A stretch of 64,000 nt of DNA from Clostridium sp. E02 (GCF_003833015.1 NZ_RJLQ01000021.1:1-64000), one strand, 5' to 3'; shown: positions 24,428 through 32,177, numbered from the stretch's first letter. Made by a program: numbers and translations. Notes: generated by a model from the letters alone, not told the origin.

Positions 24428-26317
24428 TTATGATTTTACCTCATAAATCATAATCTGATCCCGATTATGTAACTCCTGTTGAAAATATGCGTTTTCTCCA
24501 TTCACCGTAAGTACCACCTGTCCAGATACATTCTTTAAATCCAGACCTGAATATTCCAGCATGTCCATTAAAAAGTAAGGACGGTGATCTGGTTTTAATG
24601 GGAGTGTCAATGGCTTGTCATTCAGAAAGAAAGCAATCTTCCCCATCTCTTTCGGCAATAAATCATCTGCCGTCTCTGGTTTTTGTTCCACCATATCCCT
24701 ATCCGTAGAATCTAACAATGGTTGCGATACAATACTATCACCAGAGTTTAATGAAACATCCTCTTTGGTTTCCACTTCGTTAACCAGGGTCCGCATCCCT
24801 TCTCTTTGTTTGATCACGTCTGACAGTTTTGCTTTGGCATTTGTCCCATGTTTCGCAGGAATGAATACAATCCAATCTTCTGCATTCACGGTATCAGAAA
24901 GTTGGGCCTGTGCCCCATTTAATGTCAGGACAGAAGGTTCTGCCTTCTCTCCATAGAAAACAGTCCTCTTGCCATTTACTTGGACAATTAAGTTCTGGCC
25001 GGACCGGCCGATCATATCCTGATAATTGTACCCGTTCATCATTAGAATATCCATAACCGTAAAGCTGCCATTCCGAAAAAGCTTTGCTGGTTTCTCATTT
25101 AGCATAACCCGGAATCCTTCATTCACAATATGAAACCCTGCGGAGATCACAATTCCAAGTGGAGTGGCGTATTCTGGATTTTCCAGATCGTATTCGTCGG
25201 AGTATGCATTGATCTTAAAATTATTTCCTGCAATGGCAACCCGTTTGGAATCAATCTTCATATATTCTACAATTCCTTCTTTTAATCCCATTAACCGGCT
25301 TCCACCACCTGCTAGGAAAACAGCAGAAGGCATTCCTCCGTTCACTTCTAGGATCTTATCCGTAATCTCCTGACACAATCGGGAAGATGCCTCTTTTATG
25401 CTTTGAAATACCGCTTCTTTAGTAATGGTCTGCTCAAACCCCATAATATCGGAAAAATGAAGTTCTTCTGCTTCATCAACCTGAGCCTTGATCCTTTCTG
25501 CCGTATCAAAATCTACCAGATATTCCTTCATAATGGTTTCCGTAATCTCATCTCCAGCAAGGATTGCCATGGTATACCCCGTAACACTTCCATCCCGGCA
25601 TACTGCAATATCAGAAGTACCAGCGCCGATATCTACCATCGCCAAATTTAACAGACGGATATTCTGGGGAATCGCTGCGTTGATGGCTGCAATCGGCTCT
25701 AGTGTCAGACTTGCGACTTCCAGATTGATTTTATGCATCGCGGCATAAAGACTTTCCACTACTTCTGTTGGGAGAAAGGTGGCAATAATATCTGCTTTCA
25801 ATAAACGCCCGTGGTGATCGAGTAAATTAGAAATGATATAATTATCCAGATAATATCTACTGACGGTATAGCCCACCAGATAAAACTGACGGTCTGAGTC
25901 TCTTCCTTCCCGGTTCATAAAAGCCATCTCAGCTTCACTGATGGCCCCAGCCTCCAGCTTACTGACCGATTCTGCATCGATTTTTCTGGCATTCATAAGA
26001 TCCAGTTCGTAGGTAACACTTTCCGTACGAAGGGCTCTCCCTGCTGCTGCCACACATACCTTTTCCAGTCTGCACCCCAGCTTTTTCTCTAATCTTTCTT
26101 TCACTTCTAACGCTATCTTTGCAACCTGATCGATGTCTTCAATCTGTCCGTCGATCATAGCACGTTTGGTATGCTCGGCCTTCTCTATGGCAACGATATG
26201 AATTCTGTCCCCATCCGGCATCCCCACCATGCCGATGATGCTTCTGGTTCCAATATCCAGCGCGAAAATAGCCTGATCTGGAAGTGTGTCTGTCAAAATG
26301 CTATTTCTGTTATCCAT
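24428..26317 (-). CDS. FtsA/PilM-like actin-fold ATPase with C-terminal beta-grasp repeats
   Basis: Residues ~15-400 form an actin/Hsp70-fold ATPase of the FtsA group: phosphate 1 LDIGTRSIIGMVG, an FtsA-type SHS2 subdomain, phosphate 2 VDIGAGTSDIAV, adenosine motif LAGGGSRLMG. The last ~220 residues are an extension with two related modules (MDILMMNGYNY...VQVNGK and MDMLEYSGLDL...LTVNGE) that look like beta-grasp folds. At 629 residues it is much longer than FtsA (~420). No ftsZ is nearby, so it is probably a specialised paralog for envelope or sporulation work. The role is unknown. Confidence 0.8.
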   Translation of the reverse strand: MDNRNSILTDTLPDQAIFALDIGTRSIIGMVGMPDGDRIHIVAIEKAEHTKRAMIDGQIEDIDQVAKIALEVKERLEKKLGCRLEKVCVAAAGRALRTESVTYELDLMNARKIDAESVSKLEAGAISEAEMAFMNREGRDSDRQFYLVGYTVSRYYLDNYIISNLLDHHGRLLKADIIATFLPTEVVESLYAAMHKINLEVASLTLEPIAAINAAIPQNIRLLNLAMVDIGAGTSDIAVCRDGSVTGYTMAILAGDEITETIMKEYLVDFDTAERIKAQVDEAEELHFSDIMGFEQTITKEAVFQSIKEASSRLCQEITDKILEVNGGMPSAVFLAGGGSRLMGLKEGIVEYMKIDSKRVAIAGNNFKINAYSDEYDLENPEYATPLGIVISAGFHIVNEGFRVMLNEKPAKLFRNGSFTVMDILMMNGYNYQDMIGRSGQNLIVQVNGKRTVFYGEKAEPSVLTLNGAQAQLSDTVNAEDWIVFIPAKHGTNAKAKLSDVIKQREGMRTLVNEVETKEDVSLNSGDSIVSQPLLDSTDRDMVEQKPETADDLLPKEMGKIAFFLNDKPLTLPLKPDHRPYFLMDMLEYSGLDLKNVSGQVVLTVNGENAYFQQELHNRDQIMIYEVKS

Positions 26318-26420
26318 AAATAATGCCCCTCTTCTTTATTTGTCTTTATTTTACTAGTATAAATAAACTCCGTCAATCGAATAAAGGAAAGTTTTGTTGA
26401 AAAAGGAGGGTTTTTAGGAC

Positions 26421-26466
26421 AAAAAGCAGACCGCAGCTCTTTTTTATGCCGCGGTCTGCTTTTTTA
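26421..26466 (-). terminator. terminator of the cotJ operon
   Basis: AAAAAGCAGACCGC pairs with GCGGTCTGCTTTTT across a 16-base loop. It starts at the cotJC stop codon, and T runs flank both sides. Confidence 0.85.
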
Positions 26467-26977
26467 ACATTTTGTTTTAATATCAAATGCTGGATTAAAT
26501 GCGTAGAAATTTTTGCTGTCTAAGTGATCCTGGGTTATTCTTAAGCCTTCGCCAAACCTCTGGAAATGTACGATTTCCCGTTCTCTTAAGAAACGAATCG
26601 GATCGCAGATTTCTGGATCAGTAATTACACGTAGAATGTTTTCATAGGTGGATCTGGCTTTCTGTTCAGCTGCCATATCTTCCACCAAATCGGTGATGGG
26701 ATCTCCTTTTGATTGAAATTCACAGGAATTAAACGGAACTCCCCCAGCTGACTGAGGCCAGATTCCAGTGGTATGATCAATATAATAAGGTCCAAAACCA
26801 GATTCTACAATCTGTTCCGGTGTCAAGTTTCTAGTCAATTGATGAATGATCGTTGCCACAATTTCTAAATGTGCCAGTTCTTCCGTCCCAATGTCTGTCA
26901 AAAGTGCCTTGCATTCTTTATAAGGCATTGCATAACGCTGAGATAAATACCGCATGGATGCACCCATTTCTCCATCT
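26464..26977 (-). CDS. cotJC: cotJC, 3' portion (171 codons plus stop) of a gene split by an insertion
   Basis: This frame encodes residues 33-202 of CotJC, the manganese-catalase-like spore coat protein. Likely Mn ligands are in order: Glu of DGEMGAS at the very start, Glu and His of TEELAHLE, Glu of AEQKARSTYE, His of EIVHFQRF. As it stands there is no normal N-terminus and no well-spaced ribosome-binding site: upstream in frame a TAA lies within the element. The missing 32 residues are 2.5 kb away (29448-29542). Joining both parts gives 609 nt with no frame error, so the gene is intact apart from the insertion. Unexcised, an internal ATG (26967) might give a defective 167-residue product. 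Confidence 0.9.
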
Positions 26978-27000
26978 GGTCCCCCTTATGTCAATAACAG
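26970..27000. other. left attachment site (element/cotJC 3' junction)
   Basis: Plus strand reads ccatct-ggtcc-cccttatgtcaataacag. The element arm moving away from the core is CCTTATGTCA....CAGAG. It matches the other element arm (CCTTATGGCA....CAGAT) at 13 or more positions, as expected for the two halves of a dyad attP after integration. Confidence 0.8.
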
Positions 27001-27102
27001 AGGATGATAGCACAAAATTTAAATGTGCCAAAAAGCCTCTCACCCGTTCACAGCAGTCGAAATCCCTCATATATTATAACAAACTTCTTTTATGGGGCAT
27101 TT

Positions 27103-27768
27103 ATGCAAACAGTCTTTGAAAAAACGAGAGCCGATGTCATGATGCAGGGGAATACCCCAGTACTTACTTATACCATAAACTATCCATATTTTACCACCAC
27201 CTGTAATCCACACGCTTGTTGGAACATTAATTGTTACTATGAAATACAGGCAGATTCTTCCGAACGAAACTGTCGGACTGAATTGTTTCCTCAAGCAGCC
27301 CAAAATGGGATGTATGCCGATTACAAACAATTTCCGTTTCGTAGCTACGAATTTTTATCTAACTATGAAATCACATACAATAAAAACTGCATGGTAAGCC
27401 TGTTTACAGAAGATTATTCCTATATGGGAGGTGCCCATGGGAATACCATCCGTCAGTCTCAGACCTGGGATTTTCAATCAGGAAATCAGCTGAAACTAAA
27501 TGACTTTTTTTCTTGCAAAGATTCTTTTACCGAATATATTTTTAAAGAGATAAATCGCCAGATCATAGAACGGTTAAAAGAAAGCCCTTCTTCCTATTTT
27601 GACGATTACCCGGTGCTGCTACGTGGCAACTTTAATGTCAATGGATTTTACTTAAAACCGGACGGAATTGTAATTTACTACCAGCAGTACGACATCGCAC
27701 CTTATGTAACTGGAATCCCTGAATTTTTCATCCCTTTTGAGCCGTGTTTTCATGAGTCACCTCGGTGA
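27103..27768 (+). CDS. DUF4163/DUF3298-type protein carried by the element
   Basis: The 221-residue product resembles the RsiV-like extracellular region: a DUF4163-type beta domain (residues ~10-100) followed by DUF3298, whose hallmark GGAHGNTIRQSQTWDFQSGNQLKLNDFF is clear at ~125. It has no signal peptide or membrane anchor, so it would be cytosolic or coat-located unless the start is wrong. The ATG at 27103 is chosen for homology extent; the Shine-Dalgarno is weak (GGGG). A longer frame from 27004 has no spaced site. Its 3' end overlaps the convergent 50-residue ORF by 19 bases. Function within the element is unknown. Confidence 0.7.
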   Translation: MQTVFEKTRADVMMQGNTPVLTYTINYPYFTTTCNPHACWNINCYYEIQADSSERNCRTELFPQAAQNGMYADYKQFPFRSYEFLSNYEITYNKNCMVSLFTEDYSYMGGAHGNTIRQSQTWDFQSGNQLKLNDFFSCKDSFTEYIFKEINRQIIERLKESPSSYFDDYPVLLRGNFNVNGFYLKPDGIVIYYQQYDIAPYVTGIPEFFIPFEPCFHESPR

Positions 27769-27902
27769 TATCCAACACGTTCCATCATGCGATCCTGGAG
27801 CAAGGCAGAAATGTCCCATTGCTTCTTTTCTGACAAGGATTGAAAACGGATTTTCTCTCCATTTATCTCAATATAGGTTTCTATTTCCGGTTGTCTATTC
27901 AT
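27750..27902 (-). CDS. 50-residue protein, candidate recombination directionality factor
   Basis: ATG at 27902 follows AAGGAAGGTGG at good spacing. The product (MNRQPEIETYIEINGEKIRF ... LLQDRMMERVGYHRGDS) is charged and partly helical, with no signal. It is divergent from the recombinase, with a shared 90-base control region. In SP-beta (SprB) and the C. difficile skin element a small protein encoded in the element switches the serine recombinase to excision; by position and size this ORF is the candidate. The function is inferred; no motif proves it. It overlaps the DUF3298 gene tail by 19 bases. Confidence 0.7.
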   Translation of the reverse strand: MNRQPEIETYIEINGEKIRFQSLSEKKQWDISALLQDRMMERVGYHRGDS

Positions 27903-27924
27903 ATTTTAACCACCTTCCTTGTAA

Positions 27925-27957
27925 AATGTATGTGACACAGATTGTACCTGTTTCACA
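27925..27957. promoter_or_regulatory. shared dyad and sigma-E-like -10 between the divergent ORFs
   Basis: TGTGACACAG (27931-27940) and CTGTTTCACA (27948-27957) form 10-bp inverted arms with one mismatch around a 7-base centre, midway between the small ORF and the recombinase. On the minus strand CATACATT (27932-27925) matches a sigma-E -10 element (CATACAnT); the -35 is poor. Control by the mother-cell sigma factor would fit but is unproven. Confidence 0.5.
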
Positions 27958-27992
27958 ATATCTTCTGCATGGTTTTGGAAAGAAGGATGCGT

Positions 27993-29447
27993 ATGAATCA
28001 AACAACCGGAATAAAAATTGGAGCCGCTTACATAAGAGTCAGTACCGATGATCAGACCGAACTATCGCCTTCTGCACAACTTCGGGAAATCAAGAAAACG
28101 GCAGGAACCGATAAAATTGTAATCCCGAAGGAATACATTTTTATTGAAGAGAAAGGAGTCAGCGGACGCAGGGCAGATAATCGAAAGCAGTTTCAAAAGA
28201 TGATCTCCATTGCAAAGTCCCAGCCCTCCCCTTTTGAGTATCTATATGTATGGAAATTTTCCCGATTTGCCAGAAATCAAGAAGAAAGCGTTTTTTATAA
28301 AAGTGTTTTGCGCAAAAAATGCGGTGTCACCATTAAAAGCGTATCCGAACCAATTATGGAAGGAATGTTTGGACGGTTGATTGAAAGCATCATCGAATGG
28401 TTTGACGAATATTATTCAGTTAACTTATCTGGTGAAGTGACAAGGGGGATGACCGAAAAAGCATTGAGAAACGGGTACCAGTCTGCCCCCTGCTTAGGGT
28501 ACAAGGCAGCTGGTCATGGAAAACCGTTCCTTCTTGTTGAAGAGGAATATCGGATTGTTGAATACCTTCATCAGTCCTACTACGATGGAATGGATCTATC
28601 CGCCATCGCCAGAGAGGCCAACAGGCTAGGCTTTTTAACCAAGCGTGGCAGCCCTTTTGATCGTAGATCTGTAGAACGTATCCTGAAAAATAAATTTTAT
28701 ACTGGAACGGTAACTTGGAAAGACATTACCTTTCAGGGAACCCATGAAACCAGAAAAACAGTCACCTCTCTCTTTGATTCCAATCAAATGCGTCTGACAC
28801 AAAATATCCACCCGCAAAACAGACGGGAAGTTTCCTCCTGCCGTCACTGGGCTTCTGGTCTGATCCAGTGTGGATATTGCGGTGCCGGATTGTCCTATAA
28901 CAAAGGGAGTCCTTCCGGTCGACCCGCCTGTTTCCAGTGCTGGAAATACACCAAAGGACTACAGAACCAATCCTGCAGCATAACCGTTAAAAAAGCAGAG
29001 CATTTGATCCAAAATTCTCTCCGTGAAGTAGTTTCTTCAAAAGAATTTCAATATAAACTTAAGAAACAAGACCTCTGTGAGAACGAAAAAGAAATCACCA
29101 GATTAAAAACTGCCTTGTCCAAAAATGAAATGAAATTACAAAAACTTAGAAACGCTTATGAAAGTGGGGTTGATAATTTAGAAGAATATGGATTGGGAAA
29201 AGAAAGACTGAATTTGGAGAAACAGGAACTAAAACAGAACCTTATTGCTGCTTTTAACCGTTTAAAATTAGATAACATAAATAAAAAAGAAAACGTATCC
29301 TCTCTTAAAACCGTTTCCTCTCTCCTATCTGATCCTGCAATCAGTTCTGACATAAAAGGAAACGCACTTCGAAGTGTCATAAAGAAAATCGTTTATAAGA
29401 AAGAGGAAAACAAATTTCAGGTTTACTATTATCTGGATCTGCCATAA
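27993..29447 (+). CDS. large serine recombinase
   Basis: A 484-residue serine integrase-type protein. The resolvase catalytic domain (residues ~8-150) has the Ser nucleophile in YIRVSTDDQ, plus Arg in GVSGRRADNR and KFSRFARN. A recombinase domain follows (GYQSAPCLGYKAAG, then FLTKRGSPFDRRSVERILKN), a zinc-ribbon (CGYCGAGL ... CFQCWKY), and a coiled-coil (residues ~375-440). ATG 27993 follows GAAGGA by five bases. The last two codons lie inside the right attachment site, so the gene ends exactly at the element edge. It should catalyse excision of the cotJC element. Confidence 0.93.
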   Translation: MNQTTGIKIGAAYIRVSTDDQTELSPSAQLREIKKTAGTDKIVIPKEYIFIEEKGVSGRRADNRKQFQKMISIAKSQPSPFEYLYVWKFSRFARNQEESVFYKSVLRKKCGVTIKSVSEPIMEGMFGRLIESIIEWFDEYYSVNLSGEVTRGMTEKALRNGYQSAPCLGYKAAGHGKPFLLVEEEYRIVEYLHQSYYDGMDLSAIAREANRLGFLTKRGSPFDRRSVERILKNKFYTGTVTWKDITFQGTHETRKTVTSLFDSNQMRLTQNIHPQNRREVSSCRHWASGLIQCGYCGAGLSYNKGSPSGRPACFQCWKYTKGLQNQSCSITVKKAEHLIQNSLREVVSSKEFQYKLKKQDLCENEKEITRLKTALSKNEMKLQKLRNAYESGVDNLEEYGLGKERLNLEKQELKQNLIAAFNRLKLDNINKKENVSSLKTVSSLLSDPAISSDIKGNALRSVIKKIVYKKEENKFQVYYYLDLP

Positions 29448-29465
29448 GGTCCACCATACTGACTC
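29441..29465. other. right attachment site (element/cotJC 5' junction)
   Basis: Plus strand gccataa-ggtcc-accatactgactc. The element side supplies CCTTATGGCA when read on the minus strand; the gene side is CotJC codons S-Q-Y-G-G-P. The recombinase stop codon is part of the site. Confidence 0.8.
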
Positions 29466-29542
29466 ATGATGAAGGTGGCAATCTTAGGATTGGGAGTTGT
29501 TATATTAACGGGATACTGTAATCTTTTTTCATAACTCCACAT
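29448..29542 (-). CDS. cotJC: cotJC, 5' portion (first 32 residues)
   Basis: ATG at 29542 overlaps the cotJB stop (TAATG). The frame reads MWSYEKRLQYPVN, then TPNPKIATFIMSQYGGP, which is the characteristic N-terminus of CotJC coat proteins, and reaches the GGACC junction. Without excision it runs on five codons into the element to a TAA at 29431-29429, giving a 37-residue dead-end peptide that lacks all metal ligands. With excision it joins 26977-26464 to give a 202-residue protein. The tight coupling to cotJB confirms this is the original gene position. Confidence 0.92.
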
Positions 29543-29865
29543 TACCCACACACTCCTTCCCAAGGCCATGGATCATTCACCCAAGTCCAATAATTTTCAT
29601 CCATGACACCCTCTACCATTAACGGTCCGCAATTTTCTTCATAGGCCTTGACTGCTTTTTTCCTGAGATCGGATACATAATAAAAATAATTTAATGCATC
29701 TTGATCACACGGGTGGGTATCAAGATATAGTACCACATCATTCATAGCAAAGCTGGACTGATATATCTGCATCATTAAGGCATCACAAGTATTCCCACTC
29801 CCGACCCCATCACAAGTACAGTCACAGTCACAGTTACAATTACAGTTGCAATTATAATTTTTCAT
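29542..29865 (-). CDS. cotJB: spore coat protein CotJB
   Basis: The 107-residue product has the CotJB core: IYQSSFAMNDVVLYLDTHPCDQDALNYF, then YEENCGPLM and the C-terminal WTWVNDPWPWE. The first 20 residues are an unusual run of alternating Asn/Cys and Asp/Cys (NCNCNCNCDCDCTC), coded by a ttacagt/cacagt-like short repeat. ATG 29865 follows GGAGG by nine bases and overlaps the cotJA stop. The CotJ proteins form a complex in the spore coat under mother-cell control. Confidence 0.92.
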   Translation of the reverse strand: MKNYNCNCNCNCDCDCTCDGVGSGNTCDALMMQIYQSSFAMNDVVLYLDTHPCDQDALNYFYYVSDLRKKAVKAYEENCGPLMVEGVMDENYWTWVNDPWPWEGVCG

Positions 29866-30632
29866 CTTCGACACCCTCCCATCAAAAATGGTTGAAACAG
29901 ATCCGGGAAGATCGTTCCCATATTGATTGCCACGTCCATAGCATATACATCCTGCCAATGCTGCCATGGTACATATGTCATCCCTACAGGGAACCTTTCT
30001 ATGTCATTTACATCGGAACATGGATTTGCAGCCGGAGCCCATTTGGGGCATACCTGAGGGGCTGCACCTCTCGTCATATCTGGACACTTCATGGAACAAG
30101 GAGGCATCTCTTTCCATTTTTCCATCGCAGGAGATACTCCTTGATCCGGACACCTCATTGGTTTTCCACATACTGGTTTCTCCGGGCATCTCATTGGTTT
30201 ACAACATACTGGTTTTTCAGGACATTTCATGGGGGCGGGGGATACTCCCTGATCCGGACATCTCATCGGTTTACAACATACCGGTTTTTCCGGGCATTTC
30301 ATAGGGGCGGGGGACACTCCCTGATCCGGACATCTCATTGGTTTATAGCATACCGGTTTTTCCGGGCATTTCATGGGGGCGGGGGACACTCCCTGATCCG
30401 GACATCTCATTGGTTTATGACATTCGCGTCTTTCCGGACATCTCCCCATATAAGTACAAGGGGAGATCCCTTGCTGGCTCATAGTTTCCATGGGGGAGGA
30501 ATCTGGTGCTGTCCTTGCGGGACCGGAACCAAGAGGCATATCTGGACGAATTACCGTACCAGGGCCCATTGGTGTATCAAGTCCCATATCGGATGCCCAG
30601 TCGGAGTTCCGCTGTTTCGTATAACAATCCAT
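29862..30632 (-). CDS. cotJA: spore coat protein CotJA with a long Cys/Pro repeat insert
   Basis: The C-terminal ~45 residues are the CotJA domain (MTYVPWQHWQDVY...AINMGTIFPDLFQPF). Ordinary CotJA is about 80 residues; here ~190 residues precede it, made largely of repeats such as KPMRCPDQGVSPAPMKCPE with many Cys-Pro pairs. The start at 30632 (MDCYTK) is preferred because AAAGGAG lies upstream of it, inside the codons of a longer in-frame start (30653). Cys-rich repeats could form disulfide cross-links in the coat; this is inference. The operon is cotJA, cotJB, interrupted cotJC. Confidence 0.88.
   Translation of the reverse strand: MDCYTKQRNSDWASDMGLDTPMGPGTVIRPDMPLGSGPARTAPDSSPMETMSQQGISPCTYMGRCPERRECHKPMRCPDQGVSPAPMKCPEKPVCYKPMRCPDQGVSPAPMKCPEKPVCCKPMRCPDQGVSPAPMKCPEKPVCCKPMRCPEKPVCGKPMRCPDQGVSPAMEKWKEMPPCSMKCPDMTRGAAPQVCPKWAPAANPCSDVNDIERFPVGMTYVPWQHWQDVYAMDVAINMGTIFPDLFQPFLMGGCRR
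30130..30435. repeat. 72-bp tandem repeat within cotJA
   Basis: Units recur at exactly 72 bp (ccctgatccgg at 30247, 30319 and 30391), with more diverged copies toward 30130. Each codes 24 residues including MRCPDQGVSPAPM and KCPEKPVC. Confidence 0.9.
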
Positions 30633-30671
30633 AGGATATTTGACTCCTTTCATAATTAAAAAGTTCTAATA

Positions 30672-32006
30672 TCAATCTATGAAGGGAATACCTTGTTGTG
30701 CAGGGCCAGAAGAAATTTTCCCATTTATTTCAAAGGAAGAACCATGGCAAGGACATTCCCACCGTTTGTCATATCGATTCCATACCAGACGACAACCCAA
30801 ATGCGGACAGCAAACCGCTCCTTTTTGCATCCCTTTCGACAACCCCTTGGCGGAAGCAATCCCGTGAAATAAACCAGTTTTCGCTGCCGCTTTTAAATGA
30901 TGCCTCTGAGGAGAAAACACACCATCATAAGGAGTCTTCTTCCCCATAATCTGCATGCTTAGTATTTTTGCAGCCACCATGGAAGAACTCATCCCCCACT
31001 TTCCAAATCCTGTGGCTACATACCAATCGGGGCGAAAGATGGAAAATTTACCAATATATGGCATTCCGTCTAACGTCATGCAATCCTGCGCAGACCATCT
31101 TAGAAGTTCCACTGCTCCTGGAAATAGATGCTCTCCCGTCCGCTTCATTGCCGTAAACGGATTTTCCTTTGGAAGTTTACCAGTTCTATGACTCCCATAA
31201 CCGAGTAAAAGCCGGTCCCCTACTTGTCGAAAGGAATAAGATTTATGGTCAATCCCAAGATACATCCCCTTTAATGAGGCTACTGGCTTCCATTCCGTTA
31301 CATAGCTTTTTTCCTGATACATTTTGGCAAAATAAAAGCCAGGAACATTTACAAATGGAGAATGACAGGTAAATACCACTTTATCTGCTTTTACCACACC
31401 ATGATCTGTAATCACTTCGTTGCCCTGCACCTCCAAAACGCGGGTTCGCTCAAATACCGTAAGACCAGCCGACATTGCATCCAAAAATTCCAAGGGATGG
31501 AACTGGGCCTGTCTGTCAAATCTCACAGCCCCAAAAACAGAAAACGGCAAATTTGTCTCTCCTGTAAACGAAGCAGGAAGCCCCAGCCGCTTGGCACACT
31601 CTGCTTCCCTTCGAAGGATTTCAGATTCCTGTACTGAATATAAATAAGCTTCCGTTTCTTCATAATGACAAGGAATGCCGAAATGGCCGATCAGCTTCCC
31701 ATACTCTTCTACCGCCAGCTGATTGGCTCTCCCGTATAACCGAGCGGTCTCTTTTCCTACTGTTTTTTCCAGTTTTTGATAAATCAAATTGTGCTGTGAG
31801 GTGATTTTAGCTGTTGTAAATCCAGACTGACCGCTTCCAATCCGATCCGCCTCTAATACAACAACATGGACCCCATGCCTTTGTAAATAGAACGCCGTAA
31901 GTATTCCCGCCATTCCAGCTCCAATCACCACCACCTCGGTACGTTTGTTCCCCGATAGGTGATTTCTTTTTGGGATACGCACAGATTCCGTCCATATGGA
32001 TTTCAT
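30672..32006 (-). CDS. FAD-dependent oxidoreductase with C-terminal Rieske domain
   Basis: The 444-residue protein begins with a DAO-type FAD domain (VVVIGAGMAGILTAFYL at ~25, GSGQSGFTTAKITSQH). It ends with a Rieske [2Fe-2S] domain with ligands CPHLGC (Cys, His) and CPCHGS (Cys, His) near residues 400-425. Such fusions (YhfW-like in Bacillus) are predicted cytosolic oxidoreductases of unknown substrate. ATG 32006 follows GGAGG by nine bases. It ends 40 bases before cotJA in the same direction, so it may be co-expressed in sporulation. The GlyGly-rich loop and Fe-S residues appear intact. Confidence 0.87.
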   Translation of the reverse strand: MKSIWTESVRIPKRNHLSGNKRTEVVVIGAGMAGILTAFYLQRHGVHVVVLEADRIGSGQSGFTTAKITSQHNLIYQKLEKTVGKETARLYGRANQLAVEEYGKLIGHFGIPCHYEETEAYLYSVQESEILRREAECAKRLGLPASFTGETNLPFSVFGAVRFDRQAQFHPLEFLDAMSAGLTVFERTRVLEVQGNEVITDHGVVKADKVVFTCHSPFVNVPGFYFAKMYQEKSYVTEWKPVASLKGMYLGIDHKSYSFRQVGDRLLLGYGSHRTGKLPKENPFTAMKRTGEHLFPGAVELLRWSAQDCMTLDGMPYIGKFSIFRPDWYVATGFGKWGMSSSMVAAKILSMQIMGKKTPYDGVFSPQRHHLKAAAKTGLFHGIASAKGLSKGMQKGAVCCPHLGCRLVWNRYDKRWECPCHGSSFEINGKISSGPAQQGIPFID

Positions 32007-32136
32007 TGTTTCACACCTCCACCTATATAAAATTTCCACATATTTTTTATTATTCACTTTATTTCCTTAAAAATGCTTCTTTCTCTATTTCCAATTATTT
32101 CTAGCTTCTGGGTACCAATTAAATTGTACGAGAAAG

Positions 32137-32177
32137 AAAAAAACGCTTCCAGCTTACCGCTGAAAACGTCTTTTTTC
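32137..32177 (-). terminator. terminator of the CBS-protein gene
   Basis: AAAAAACG-TTCCAGC and GCTGAAA-CGTCTTTTTT form a stem with small bulges; T-rich on the minus strand. Confidence 0.7.

Larger units (their letters stand above)
26978..29452. mobile_element. 2,470-bp skin-like element interrupting cotJC
   Basis: The element is bounded by GGACC on the minus strand (26982-26978 and 29452-29448). The left flank continues CotJC from residue 33; the right flank ends CotJC at YGGP. It carries only three genes: a DUF3298-type gene, a 50-residue minus ORF and a large serine recombinase. Removing one GGACC copy plus the interior restores the cotJC frame exactly. Serine integrases cut at a 2-bp core in non-palindromic sites, in keeping with such a short shared core. 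Known precedents for sporulation-gene interruption are skin in sigK, SP-beta in spsM and vfbin in spoVFB; excision here is inferred. Confidence 0.9.

Noticed and set aside
26464-26967. A complete short manganese-catalase gene starting at 26967
   Set aside because: It lacks the CotJC N-terminus and a well-placed ribosome-binding site. The missing part is found intact at 29448-29542.
27004-27102. Upstream extension of the DUF3298-type gene to 27004
   Set aside because: AGAGG abuts the ATG with no spacing, and the added residues do not resemble the family.
30130-30435. CRISPR-like regular array in cotJA
   Set aside because: Tandem coding repeats with no spacers and no cas genes.
29892-30659. 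Plus-strand 255-codon frame opposite cotJA
   Set aside because: Repeat-driven antisense frame; cotJA on the minus strand has the family domain and is coupled to cotJB.
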